Assembly: GCF_004522215.1 (NCBI RefSeq)
Contig: NZ_SDLR01000006.1
Span: 62,001 to 126,000, forward strand
Source of the DNA: Ammoniphilus sp. YIM 78166
Lineage (GTDB): Bacteria > Bacillota > Bacilli > Aneurinibacillales > RAOX-1
DNA length: 64,000 nucleotides
Direction of reading: 5' to 3'
Shown: piece after piece, positions 1-7,915 of the stretch
How positions within the stretch are numbered: position 1 is the first letter of the stretch
How the letters are laid out: every line of letters begins with the position of its first letter
Translations under genes and position numbers: made by a program
Notes under the pieces: generated by a model
Database searches by the model: none
What the model was told of the DNA's origin: nothing
Seen by the model: only the letters and a program-made list of their open reading frames with translations

Positions 1-1094
1 TTCACTCCAGCAACTTTAACTGCAGATGGGAATTCAATTTTAGCTTTACGGTTAGTTACAAAAGAACCAGGAACGTTTTCTTTGATAACTAATGTTTGTA
101 GCTTGTGCTTATCTAAATCATCAGTATCTAATAGGCCAGAAGTCAACGCCTTAGCATCACCATCAGCCTTTACAACTACAGCAAAATCAGAGTAAGATCC
201 AACTTTAAGATCTTGATCAGTTACATCAGTTCCAGTCAAGCTAACAGTGATGTCGCCATATTTAGCATCATCAGTGTCTACATCAACATTTGGAGTAACC
301 TGAATGATACCACGTTGAGAAGTGGAAGGATCATTCAAGAAGTTAATTACTAGGCTGGAAGTACCAAAACCTGTAACAGTATACTCATCAGTGTCTCCAT
401 CGATAGAAGCTAATCCAGCAGATAATTTAACTGCTGTATCTTCGTTCCAAGTGATACCCTTAGGAAGTTTGAAAGTCACTTTACCTTTTTTCAAAGATCC
501 ATTGGAGTTTTCAGTTAGACGGATAGAACCAAGTTCTCCACCAGCTTCTCCGATAGTTTTTGTATTTAGAACTACAGAAGTAGTAGCACCTTTAACAACT
601 TGAGCAAGAGTATAAGTACCAGCTTTTACTCCAGATCCAAAGCTATCAACAACAACATCTACAGAATTCCCAGTCAATCCATCAATAGTAACTATTGGTG
701 TGATGTTAATAGTTTGAACTGCATCAGTAATGCTTGTGTCGTTAGGTAATGTTACATTAACTGTATAATCACCTACGATTTCAACCTTACCACCATTTAA
801 TCCATTAAGGTTTGTTCCACCTAGGTTAACTAAGTTATTAACAGTATTCTTAATCTTAGCACCTTGAGGGAAAGTTAAAGTGAAAGTTTTTCCTGCTACT
901 AAATCAGAAGCATAATCCGTATCTTCTTTAAAGGTTAAAGTAGAGATAGCTACATTTTTAGCATCACTTGCCACAACAACAACTTCACTTACACGTGCAT
1001 CAGTTGCTGCAGATACTGCGATTGGAGCTACAACAGAAGCTACCAATGCTGCAGTTGTTACCACGTTAATCATCTTTTTGTTAAACTTTTTCAT
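1..1094 (-). CDS. Secreted surface protein, S-layer-like (N-terminal part)
   Basis: The minus frame stays open from an ATG at 1094 to the left window edge, so only the first 364 residues are seen. The start MKKFNKKMINVV is followed by a hydrophobic stretch and an Ala-Ser-Ala-like cleavage site near residues 27-30, a typical signal peptide. The mature part is Thr/Val/Asp rich with no cysteine seen, and reads like stacked beta-sandwich repeats of a surface protein. A very strong ribosome site (AGGAGGAG) lies about 9 bases upstream, behind a long leader with a near-consensus promoter, as expected for an abundant cell-wall or S-layer protein. No SLH domain is visible in this part; it could lie beyond the edge. 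The exact family is not recognised. Confidence 0.8.
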   Translation of the reverse strand, partial: MKKFNKKMINVVTTAALVASVVAPIAVSAATDARVSEVVVVASDAKNVAISTLTFKEDTDYASDLVAGKTFTLTFPQGAKIKNTVNNLVNLGGTNLNGLNGGKVEIVGDYTVNVTLPNDTSITDAVQTINITPIVTIDGLTGNSVDVVVDSFGSGVKAGTYTLAQVVKGATTSVVLNTKTIGEAGGELGSIRLTENSNGSLKKGKVTFKLPKGITWNEDTAVKLSAGLASIDGDTDEYTVTGFGTSSLVINFLNDPSTSQRGIIQVTPNVDVDTDDAKYGDITVSLTGTDVTDQDLKVGSYSDFAVVVKADGDAKALTSGLLDTDDLDKHKLQTLVIKENVPGSFVTNRKAKIEFPSAVKVAGV

Positions 1095-1253
1095 AACCTT
1101 TGTTTCTCCTCCTCGTTTATGTTTAGGTTGAGAGTTATTTTATATATATTTATCTATCTGTTTGTATTACCCTTCTCCCGCTACTAGAACAACAAAATCT
1201 AGTTATGTAGAAATTTGAAGATTCTTGCAACGCTTGAAGTTCACACGTTCTCT

Positions 1254-1282
1254 AGTATAACTTTTCCAGTTGACTTTGTAAA
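1254..1282 (-). promoter_or_regulatory. Sigma-A promoter for the surface protein
   Basis: On the minus strand TTTACA (1277-1282) and TATACT (1254-1259) are separated by exactly 17 bases. Transcription would start near 1247 and give an untranslated leader of about 150 bases before the ATG at 1094, similar to the long leaders of S-layer genes. A second possible -10 (TATAAC) lies further upstream near 1325. Confidence 0.6.
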
Positions 1283-1631
1283 TAGCTTTTTTCAAACTGT
1301 TTACTACGTTCCCTCTTGAGTTATACTCGATTAATTAAACGCGTGGTTTTGAAATAAGTTGCGGAAGGTTAAATATTTTTTTAAAAAATATTTTCCCGAA
1401 GTCGAATCTTGTCTCTGAAATTATAATTATGTATTCGTCATCTGACGTTGATTTGTAGCTCTGACTCTTCATCAGAATCACAATTATGTATTTCAGTTCG
1501 AAGGCTTCGTGCTTCGTCCCTCTCACAAGACTTAGTATACGTGGCTTCAACCTGTTTTCCAATGCTAACAAATTTCCTGTATTGCCATTGTATTGGTTCA
1601 TTTGGATAATTTACACTGTTGCCTTAAACAT

Positions 1632-1658
1632 AAAAAAAGACTAGGGGATCCCTAGCCT
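1632..1658 (-). terminator. Rho-independent terminator after tagO
   Basis: Minus strand reads CTAGGGATCCCCTAG, a perfect short stem, followed by TC and a run of seven T. It lies about 10 bases after the tagO stop. Confidence 0.85.
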
Positions 1659-1668
1659 CTTTACTCTT

Positions 1669-2760
1669 CTACCTATTACGATTCGCCAAACGATACCTTA
1701 CCCGAATAATCCTTGCCATCCGGAGCAGTGGTCGATTCTTCTTGCCTACTAGTCCTACTACTTCCGATCCCAATTCTAGTAAAATGAGTACCGCTCCTAT
1801 GATAATAGCGGCTCCCCATAATGTAGATTGAGAGAACAAGACGGCGGATAAAGCAAATAACGCACTGACCATGTAGATGACTAATACCGTTCGACGGTGA
1901 GATAATCCCATGCCCAGTAAGCAATGATGCAAGTGATTCTTGTCCGGTTCACTGATGGGCTTTTTATTCACAATCCGTCGGATGATCGCAAAGAACGTAT
2001 CAGAAATCGGAACGCCTAAGATCAAGATAGGAACCAAGAAGGCAATGACGGTAAGTTGCTTAAACCCGAGTATGGATAAAGCAGCCAAATTAAATCCTAA
2101 AAATAACGCACCGGTATCCCCCATGAAGATCTTGGCAGGGTGGAAATTATAAAATAGAAATCCAATAACAGATCCTAATAAGATGACACTCAATAAGATA
2201 GCCAGAGTATTCCCCATCAGGAACGCCATCACCATGGTCGCACCAATGGCAATTCCGGAAACACCTGCTGCTAATCCATCTAGTCCATCAATCAAGTTCA
2301 CCGCATTGGTAATCCCGACAATCCAAAATACCGTAATCGGAATGCTTAACCACTTAAAGTAAACCTGTCCTTCAAACGGAAGGTTAATAAATTCTACACG
2401 AAGTCCCATATATACGACGATAAAGGCCGCGATGAGCTGACCCAGCATCTTCGCCTTCGGAGATAATTGATATCGGTCATCTAGGGCTCCTGTCAGAACG
2501 ATGATCGTTCCGCCAATGAAGATCCCCAGGGATTCTTTTGTAATGGGAATAAACAATAAGAAGCACACGGCAAACGCAAGGTAAATGGCTAATCCACCTA
2601 AGCGCGGCATAATCCGCGTATGAACCTTTCGATGATCAGGCTGATCTACGGCTCCCCAGGCAATCGCGAGCTTCTTCACAAGAGGAGTTGCAACTAAGGT
2701 CAACACGAGAGCCAAAGCAAAGTATAGGAAATACATCAACAATAAAATCCTCTCCCCCAC
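1669..2760 (-). CDS. tagO: Undecaprenyl-phosphate GlcNAc-1-phosphate transferase (TagO/WecA family)
   Basis: A polytopic membrane enzyme of the MraY/WecA/TagO family that transfers a HexNAc-1-phosphate from a UDP-sugar to undecaprenyl phosphate, the first step of teichoic acid or secondary wall polymer synthesis. The family motifs are in order: an aspartate pair in GALDDRYQLSPK (about residue 90), NLIDGLDGLAAG (about 155), MGDTGALFLGF (about 213) and the cytoplasmic HLHHCLLGMG loop (about 276). About ten hydrophobic segments fit the fold. The 363-residue frame opens at a GTG inside the GGGGGAGAGG ribosome site, so translation more likely starts at a TTG at 2742 or the ATG at 2736. TagA lies just upstream on the same strand, giving a two-gene wall-polymer unit. 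Confidence 0.9.
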   Translation of the reverse strand: MGERILLLMYFLYFALALVLTLVATPLVKKLAIAWGAVDQPDHRKVHTRIMPRLGGLAIYLAFAVCFLLFIPITKESLGIFIGGTIIVLTGALDDRYQLSPKAKMLGQLIAAFIVVYMGLRVEFINLPFEGQVYFKWLSIPITVFWIVGITNAVNLIDGLDGLAAGVSGIAIGATMVMAFLMGNTLAILLSVILLGSVIGFLFYNFHPAKIFMGDTGALFLGFNLAALSILGFKQLTVIAFLVPILILGVPISDTFFAIIRRIVNKKPISEPDKNHLHHCLLGMGLSHRRTVLVIYMVSALFALSAVLFSQSTLWGAAIIIGAVLILLELGSEVVGLVGKKNRPLLRMARIIRVRYRLANRNR

Positions 2761-2817
2761 TGTATCTCTTTCTATCGGATAATTTTATTCGCTTCGTAAC
2801 GTTCCGTCAAATGGCAT

Positions 2818-3552
2818 TCATTTCTTTTTCGCGGCAATATAAGCCTTGAGCGCAAATTTAGGCAGCGCAAGCTGTCGTTTCCACCGCGATGGTTGAGATA
2901 TCAAGCGATAGAACCATTCCAGGTTCAACTTTTGCCAAAAAAGCGGGGCCCTCTTGACCTTTCCAGCGATGACATCCAGACTGCCTCCAACACCAATAGC
3001 AATCTTCGTATGTAAAAAAGCTTTCTTTTGATGGATCCAGACTTCCTGGCGCGGGGCGCCAAGGGCTACAATTAGAAAATCAGGCTTAACCGTATTAATT
3101 TCCGCAAGGACCTCTGCTTCTTTATCCTTAAAGAAGCCATTGTGTCTCCCCGCTATAATAAGATTCGGATAACGCTCCTTAATCTTGTCGGTCGCCAATT
3201 CACTTACTTCTTCACTGGAACCGAGGAAGTAGAAAGACCACTTCTTGCGGTTGCCTTCCTCCAGCAATTGAAGCAATAAATCATACCCTGCCACCCGTTC
3301 TGGGACGGGATCCCCGTACCATCTGGAGGCCATAACAATGCCAATTCCATCCGGCGTAATCAAATCGGCTTCCGCTGCAATTTCTTCTAGAATAGGCTCT
3401 TGCAACGCCCCTACCACAAATTCAGGGTTGGCTGTAATCAAATGAAAAGGCTTGTCTTGGTTATCCTGTAAAGTCTTTTCCAAAAGGTCCAGTGTTTCTT
3501 TCATGGTCAATTTAGAAAATGGTACCCCTAATATCTCCACTTTATTGTTCAT
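2818..3552 (-). CDS. tagA: WecG/TagA/CpsF family glycosyltransferase
   Basis: 244 residues, the usual size of the family that adds ManNAc (or a related acidic sugar) to the TagO product and completes the linkage disaccharide of wall polymers. The family features are TANPEF near residue 41, the catalytic-aspartate region TPDGIGIV near 66, LGSSEE near 110, VALGAPRQEVWI near 162 and VGGSLDVIAGKVKRAP near 187. The basic C-terminus fits a membrane-contacting tail. It precedes tagO by 57 bases and probably shares its transcript and terminator. In an SLH-rich genome this pair most likely builds the secondary wall polymer that SLH domains bind. Confidence 0.9.
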   Translation of the reverse strand: MNNKVEILGVPFSKLTMKETLDLLEKTLQDNQDKPFHLITANPEFVVGALQEPILEEIAAEADLITPDGIGIVMASRWYGDPVPERVAGYDLLLQLLEEGNRKKWSFYFLGSSEEVSELATDKIKERYPNLIIAGRHNGFFKDKEAEVLAEINTVKPDFLIVALGAPRQEVWIHQKKAFLHTKIAIGVGGSLDVIAGKVKRAPLFWQKLNLEWFYRLISQPSRWKRQLALPKFALKAYIAAKKK

Positions 3553-3659
3553 TATTACGCTTCCTTACCTATATAGACGTTTTTCTGTTATAAAAGGTTT
3601 CATCTATATTTATAGCACAGCTTGGCGATTTTATCCATCAGACTTGTCGAAAAAAGAAA

Positions 3660-3682
3660 AACCGTGAGGAAAACTCACGGTT
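3660..3682 (-). terminator. Terminator after alaT, overlapping its stop
   Basis: AACCGTGAG / CTCACGGTT arms around a five-base loop, followed on the minus strand by TTTTTCTTTTTT. The first arm includes the alaT stop codon. A TTGTCGAA sequence follows immediately. Confidence 0.85.
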
Positions 3683-4841
3683 AAACGGTCACTCTTAAAA
3701 AGCTGTCAATTCGCTCAATGGCTTTTTCTAGGTTTTCCATCGACGTCGCATACGAGCAGCGAATATGCCCTTCTCCCCCTTGGCCGAATACATGCCCAGG
3801 CACCACCGCTACGCGGGAATGGGTAATAAGCTGTTCAGCGAATTGGTCCGAAGTCAGTCCCGTTGAACGAACCGAAGGGAAAGCATAAAAGGCTCCTTCC
3901 GGCACTAGACACTCAAGGCCGATCTGTCGAAACGCTTGGCTCACGTAGTTCCGTCTCTGTCGATAGCTAGTCACCATCTCATCCTTGAGCTTCATACCGG
4001 TGCGCAAGGCTTCGACCGCTGCCCATTGTCCCATGATCGGAGCGCAGAGCATGGTGTACTGATGAATCTTGGTCATGGCTGAAATGAGATCCTCTGGACC
4101 AGCTGCATATCCAATCCGCCAGCCTGTCATCGCAAAGGACTTGGAAAACCCAGAAATGAGGATGGTTCGGTCCTTCATGCCCGGAATCGCAGCAAAGCAA
4201 AAATGCTTCACATCATAGCTTAATTCGGCATAGATTTCATCTGAAAGAACGAGCAAATCATGCTTCTCGATCAATTGAACGATCGGTTCCCAATCTTCTT
4301 TGGTCATCGTCGCGCCGGTTGGGTTGTTCGGATAGCAGAAGATGACCGCTTTTGTTCGGGAGGTGATTTTTGATTCGATATCGTGAGCTGTAAGCTTAAA
4401 CTGGGTTTCCATCGTGGAGGGAACACTTACAGGCACGCCGCCAGCAAGCTTCACCACAGGCTCATAGGACACATAGCACGGTTCCACGATCAGGACTTCA
4501 TCCCCTGGATCTAGAATCGCTCGCAACGCGAGGTCAATCGCTTCACTGGCCCCGACGGTCACTAGAATTTGATTTCGATCGTTGTACTGAACTTGGAAGG
4601 ATTGATCTAAGTAATGGGCAATTTCATAACGAAGCTCGGGTAATCCCGCATTGGAGGTATACGTGGTATAGCCTCTCTCCATGGTGGAGATACTCGCTTC
4701 ACGGATGGACCAAGGGGTTACGAAATCCGGTTCACCCACTCCAAGAGAAATCACATCTTCCATGGTATTAGCTAAGTCAAAATATTTACGAATACCGGAT
4801 GGCGGTATGGATTGAATGGTTTGAGATAATCGTCTATTCAT
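3681..4841 (-). CDS. alaT: PLP-dependent class I/II aminotransferase (AlaT-like)
   Basis: 386 residues of fold-type I aminotransferase. Visible motifs: GVGEPDF near residue 35, VGASEAIDLALRA near 117, YPNNPTGA near 170, SDEIYAEL near 200 and the PLP-lysine segment SGFSKSFAMTGWRIGY near 231. It converts between an amino acid and its 2-oxo acid in the cytoplasm. Its start overlaps the stop of an Lrp-family regulator (ATGA overlap), the same arrangement as alaR-alaT (yugG-yugH) of Bacillus subtilis, where AlaT makes alanine from pyruvate. The alanine assignment rests on this pairing; related enzymes use aspartate or aromatic amino acids. Confidence 0.85.
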   Translation of the reverse strand: MNRRLSQTIQSIPPSGIRKYFDLANTMEDVISLGVGEPDFVTPWSIREASISTMERGYTTYTSNAGLPELRYEIAHYLDQSFQVQYNDRNQILVTVGASEAIDLALRAILDPGDEVLIVEPCYVSYEPVVKLAGGVPVSVPSTMETQFKLTAHDIESKITSRTKAVIFCYPNNPTGATMTKEDWEPIVQLIEKHDLLVLSDEIYAELSYDVKHFCFAAIPGMKDRTILISGFSKSFAMTGWRIGYAAGPEDLISAMTKIHQYTMLCAPIMGQWAAVEALRTGMKLKDEMVTSYRQRRNYVSQAFRQIGLECLVPEGAFYAFPSVRSTGLTSDQFAEQLITHSRVAVVPGHVFGQGGEGHIRCSYATSMENLEKAIERIDSFLRVTV

Positions 4842-5335
4842 GGGCTCACAACCATCCTGCGATCGCCATCTTGCTGATCATAAACTACACCATCGTGCTT
4901 ATAGGTCTTTAAGATGAAATGGGTCGCTGTAGAAATCACGTGGTCTAGTGTCGCAAGCTTCTGGGAAACAAAAAATGCGACTTCACGCATGGTTTTTCCT
5001 TCTATCGTTACCGAAAGGTCATAGGCTCCTGACATCAGATACACGGATTTCACTTCAGGGAAGCGATAAATGCGTTCCGCAATATCATCAAATCCTTTAT
5101 CCCGCTGAGGAGTGACTTTTACATCGATCATAGCTGTCACCTGTTCATCGGCTTGGATCTTATCCCAGTTAATCAACGCCGGGTAGCGCAAAATCACTTT
5201 ATCCTTTTCTAATTGAGCAATCGCCTCTTCCACCTCTTGCTTGGAAACGGCGAGCATCATTGCTAGTTTGTCGTGGGTCTGGCGGGCATCCTGCTCGAGT
5301 AGGACGAGCAGTTCCAACACTTTTTCCTTCTTCAC
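4838..5335 (-). CDS. alaR: Lrp/AsnC family regulator (AlaR-like)
   Basis: 165 residues with an N-terminal winged helix-turn-helix (about 1-60: LLVLLEQDARQTHDKLAMMLAVS) and a C-terminal RAM/ActR ligand-binding sandwich (about 66-150, with VKSVYLMSGAYDLSVTIEG). Such proteins form octamers that sense an amino acid. Its stop overlaps the aminotransferase start by four bases, so the two are translationally coupled. In B. subtilis the equivalent regulator activates alaRT. The ATG follows a GGTGGAG ribosome site. Confidence 0.87.
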   Translation of the reverse strand: MKKEKVLELLVLLEQDARQTHDKLAMMLAVSKQEVEEAIAQLEKDKVILRYPALINWDKIQADEQVTAMIDVKVTPQRDKGFDDIAERIYRFPEVKSVYLMSGAYDLSVTIEGKTMREVAFFVSQKLATLDHVISTATHFILKTYKHDGVVYDQQDGDRRMVVSP

Positions 5336-5398
5336 GTGGGTCTCTCCACCTTTGGTTTTGTTTTTATTTCATAATATTTTAACACATACAAAGAAAAA

Positions 5399-5438
5399 GA
5401 AAATCCCTCCTTGTTATTTGGAGGGATTTTCTTTTTTT
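5399..5438. terminator. Terminator after the Hfq-like gene
   Basis: A 12-base stem (GAAAATCCCTCC / GGAGGGATTTTC) flanked by A and T runs on both sides, so it can work in both directions. Its T-run overlaps the stop of the Hfq-like gene; it insulates alaR from that gene. Confidence 0.85.
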
Positions 5439-5646
5439 AAGGGACGATCGTGGAGAAAGCCGATTTATAAATCATCGCTTGTTTATCGCCTTGTTGGCGG
5501 ATAACCACCACATAACGGTCAAAAGCCTCTACATAGCCCTCCATATGTACGCCGTTCTTCAAGATAAATTTCACATTCTTCTTGTTGCCCTTCGAAGACG
5601 AAAGAATCTCGTCTTGTTGGATATTCATGGTTTCTTTATCAGTCAT
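5437..5646 (-). CDS. hfq: Hfq-like RNA chaperone, divergent paralogue
   Basis: 69 residues with the Sm fold of Hfq. A short N-terminus with NIQQDEIL matches the Hfq Gln-8 region. The Sm1 strand block VKFILKNGVHMEGYVEAFDRYVV (about 25-47) and Sm2 block MIYKSAFSTIVP (58-69) follow. Hfq hexamers bind small RNAs and U-rich ends. The Sm2 signature is normally Tyr-Lys-His-Ala; here it is Tyr-Lys-Ser-Ala, so the highly conserved histidine of the RNA-binding pore is replaced. The usual miaA neighbour is absent. It is monocistronic with its own terminator and lies divergent from the glycosyltransferase gene. A second, ordinary hfq elsewhere in the genome is likely. Confidence 0.8.
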   Translation of the reverse strand: MTDKETMNIQQDEILSSSKGNKKNVKFILKNGVHMEGYVEAFDRYVVVIRQQGDKQAMIYKSAFSTIVP

Positions 5647-5793
5647 CCTACTCCTTGTCCTTTCCCCGTGAGCTTTTACCCTTATTTTAACATGTTGCCT
5701 CTCGTTTTACAAAATCTAGTACGGAAGATTGACTTTTTTTCAGGTCTTTCATACGATCAATAGGGTGTAAGTCTTAAGAATGGGGATAGCATA

Positions 5794-7137
5794 GTGATTT
5801 GGCGTCTACTTTTTTGGATTTTATTTATAGTTGGTGTTGGTCTGCGTACTTTTCTGGTTTTCAACCTAGACACGCAGCCCATTTCAGATTTCATTCGCTT
5901 CTATGAAGCGGCGATTAGCCTCTCAGAGGGAAATGGGTTTGTCATGTTTGATCGCCTGACGGCGTTTCAAGGGGTGGGGTATCCGGCCTTTTTAGCTCTC
6001 TTTTTCTATTGGTTTGGTCCGAGCGTCATGCTTGCCAAGCTCTTAAACCTAATTCTTTCCGTTGTGTCTGCTTTTCTGTTTTATTGGATCGTCAAGCGGT
6101 TTACGAGTGAAAAGACGGCGATGCTGGCGACCCTTGTTTACGTCTTTTTGCCCAAAGAAATCCTTTATGTCAATGTTTTAGCCACAGAGATCTTATATAA
6201 CACGTTGCTTCTTGCCTATTTAGCTAGTTACTTCGCTTCTTGGCCGAAACAAGTGCGAACGCCTGGAAACTGGATCTGGCTGATTGTAGCTGGACTCATC
6301 TTAGGCTATATGAGCTTGGTCAAGCCTCTCTCCCCGCTGTTTGGCCTCGTGGTATTCTTCGGAGAGTTGCTTCGCCATGGATGGTTGAAGGTGTTCTATA
6401 AAAGAGGCGGTTGGGGGCAGGCTTTGATTCGCACGAGTATTGTAGCTATCGTTTCGATATTAGTCATTGCCCCGTGGACCTATCGCAATTACGTGGTGTT
6501 CGGCAGCTTTGTCCCGAATACGACCAATGGAGGCTATGTGCTGTATGTGAACAACAATGATTACGCCACAGGCGCTTGGATGGATCCCTACAAGATTCCA
6601 GGAAGTCCGATTTATCAGATTACCTATCCGGAAACCGATCCGCGCTTTGAAGTGGAGATGGATCGGTTAATGAAAGAAGAAGCGAAGCAGTGGATTAGCG
6701 AAAACCCTGGACGATTCCTCGCGTTATCCATTTACCGTTTCAATGAAACCTTCTATACCAACTTGGATTGGCGCTGGGCTTTTGAAGTGAAGGAGGAAGA
6801 TCGAGGGGAGATGGAGCTAACAAAGGCTTTTCTCATGCGGGCTATACCCAGTATTCACGCCCTTGTGAACTCGGTTTTCTTCATTGCTTATCCAGCCTTA
6901 CTGTTGGGCTTTGGGGCTGCTGCCTGGAAAGGAAGGAGAACTCGCAAAGGGGTCGATCAAGAAGGCTGGGATCAGCGTTTGGCTCTTGTTCTGTTTTGTC
7001 TCCCGGCCCTCTTGTTTACGATCGTGACGATGATTTTTGAAGGGAATGCGCGTTATTCCTTTCTGTGCCATCCGATGTTTGCGTTACTCACTGCTTGGGT
7101 AGCGAGTTCTGTTAAGGAAAAAATAAGCACACAATGA
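5794..7137 (+). CDS. GT-C membrane glycosyltransferase (ArnT/PMT-like)
   Basis: 447 residues with about ten membrane segments. After the first segment an external loop carries an acidic motif (PISDFIRFYEAA, residues 29-40) followed by GYPAFLALFF, the pattern of GT-C enzymes of the ArnT/dolichyl-phosphate mannosyltransferase type that use polyprenyl-phosphate sugars outside the membrane. A periplasmic-type segment (about 240-335) precedes the last segments. Translation starts at a GTG with GGGGAT upstream; an ATG just before it is closed by a stop. It converges on the DprE-like operon with which it shares a bidirectional terminator, so it is a good candidate to use the lipid-linked pentose made there. 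That link is inference from position; the acceptor is unknown. Confidence 0.8.
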   Translation: MIWRLLFWILFIVGVGLRTFLVFNLDTQPISDFIRFYEAAISLSEGNGFVMFDRLTAFQGVGYPAFLALFFYWFGPSVMLAKLLNLILSVVSAFLFYWIVKRFTSEKTAMLATLVYVFLPKEILYVNVLATEILYNTLLLAYLASYFASWPKQVRTPGNWIWLIVAGLILGYMSLVKPLSPLFGLVVFFGELLRHGWLKVFYKRGGWGQALIRTSIVAIVSILVIAPWTYRNYVVFGSFVPNTTNGGYVLYVNNNDYATGAWMDPYKIPGSPIYQITYPETDPRFEVEMDRLMKEEAKQWISENPGRFLALSIYRFNETFYTNLDWRWAFEVKEEDRGEMELTKAFLMRAIPSIHALVNSVFFIAYPALLLGFGAAAWKGRRTRKGVDQEGWDQRLALVLFCLPALLFTIVTMIFEGNARYSFLCHPMFALLTAWVASSVKEKISTQ

Positions 7138-7140
7138 AAA

Positions 7141-7171
7141 AAGACAAGGTGCTCGAAAGTCACCTTGTCTT
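7141..7171. terminator. Bidirectional terminator between convergent genes
   Basis: Arms AAGACAAGGTG and CACCTTGTCTT around a nine-base loop, with A-run before and T-run after, serving both the plus-strand glycosyltransferase and the minus-strand dprE2-like gene. Confidence 0.9.
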
Positions 7172-7178
7172 TTTTCAT

Positions 7179-7913
7179 TTATAACTTCAACCGCTTAAAA
7201 ATCGTCTCCGGAACCATCTTAATAATCAACATAATCAACGCCCAGAACGATGGCGTATAGAGCGTATGCTTCTTCTTTTGAACTGCCCGGCTGATGTCTC
7301 TTGCTATTTGCTGTGGCTTCGCAACGAGGAACATCCCCTGCTGACCATACGTCATTTTGGTATCCACAAAGCCGGGCTTCACCGTTAACACCTGCACCCC
7401 TGCCGCATTCAATCGGTTCCGAAGCCCCTGCAAATACACCGTCAGCGCGCCTTTGGACGAGCCGTAAAGGTAATTGCTCTGACGCCCCCTATCCCCTGCT
7501 ACAGAGGAGATCACACAGATAAAGCCGCTGCGCTGTTCTTTAAAGTAGGAGGCCGCCTGCTCCAAGATGGACACCGCTGATAAATAATTCACTTCAATCA
7601 TACGTTTAGACTCAGCAAATCGAGCCTGCGCTTGTTTTTGATCCGCCATATAACCATAAGCGAGCACCAGTCCCGCCAGCGTGCCCTCTTTCGCGCAAGT
7701 CTCAAAAAATGCAGGATGGGTATCATAGGCTAAAGCATCAAAAGCCTCCACCCTGACCTGCACCTCATAACGAATCTCTAGATCCCGTGCCAAAGCCTCA
7801 AGCTCCTCGAGATCACGCCCTGCTAAAATCAAGTTAAACTTCTCCTGAGCAAATTGTTGCGCTGCCGCCTGAGCCATCCCGGACGTCGCTCCAAGAATCA
7901 AAATCGTCTTCAT
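7179..7913 (-). CDS. dprE2: DprE2-like short-chain dehydrogenase (keto-sugar reductase)
   Basis: 244-residue SDR. The NAD(P) site is ILGATSGMA (residues 6-14); the catalytic YxxxK is in YGSSKGALTVY near residue 150, with ISSVAG before it. The C-terminus (TPSFWALIMLIIKMVPETIF) resembles that of mycobacterial DprE2, with a hydrophobic helix and a basic tail. In mycobacteria DprE2 reduces the 2-keto intermediate made by DprE1, completing conversion of decaprenylphosphoryl ribose to the arabinose form. Here the gene follows the DprE1-like gene by only two bases. General SDR membership is certain; the DprE2 role rests on the tail and the operon. Confidence 0.85.
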   Translation of the reverse strand: MKTILILGATSGMAQAAAQQFAQEKFNLILAGRDLEELEALARDLEIRYEVQVRVEAFDALAYDTHPAFFETCAKEGTLAGLVLAYGYMADQKQAQARFAESKRMIEVNYLSAVSILEQAASYFKEQRSGFICVISSVAGDRGRQSNYLYGSSKGALTVYLQGLRNRLNAAGVQVLTVKPGFVDTKMTYGQQGMFLVAKPQQIARDISRAVQKKKHTLYTPSFWALIMLIIKMVPETIFKRLKL

Positions 7914-7915
7914 CT

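Larger units (their letters stand above)
1095..1668. other. Intergenic region upstream of the surface protein
   Basis: 574 bases without a supported gene. It holds the tagO terminator, the promoter above, and an AT-rich leader. Two loosely similar segments around an ATTATGTATT core (about 1424-1437 and 1482-1495) suggest an old short duplication. An 88-codon frame at 1335-1601 has no convincing ribosome site and no recognisable protein character. Confidence 0.5.

Noticed and set aside
1335..1601. 88-codon open frame between the surface protein and tagO
   Set aside because: No good ribosome site, AT-rich composition, no protein motif, and it overlaps the upstream region of the surface protein promoter.
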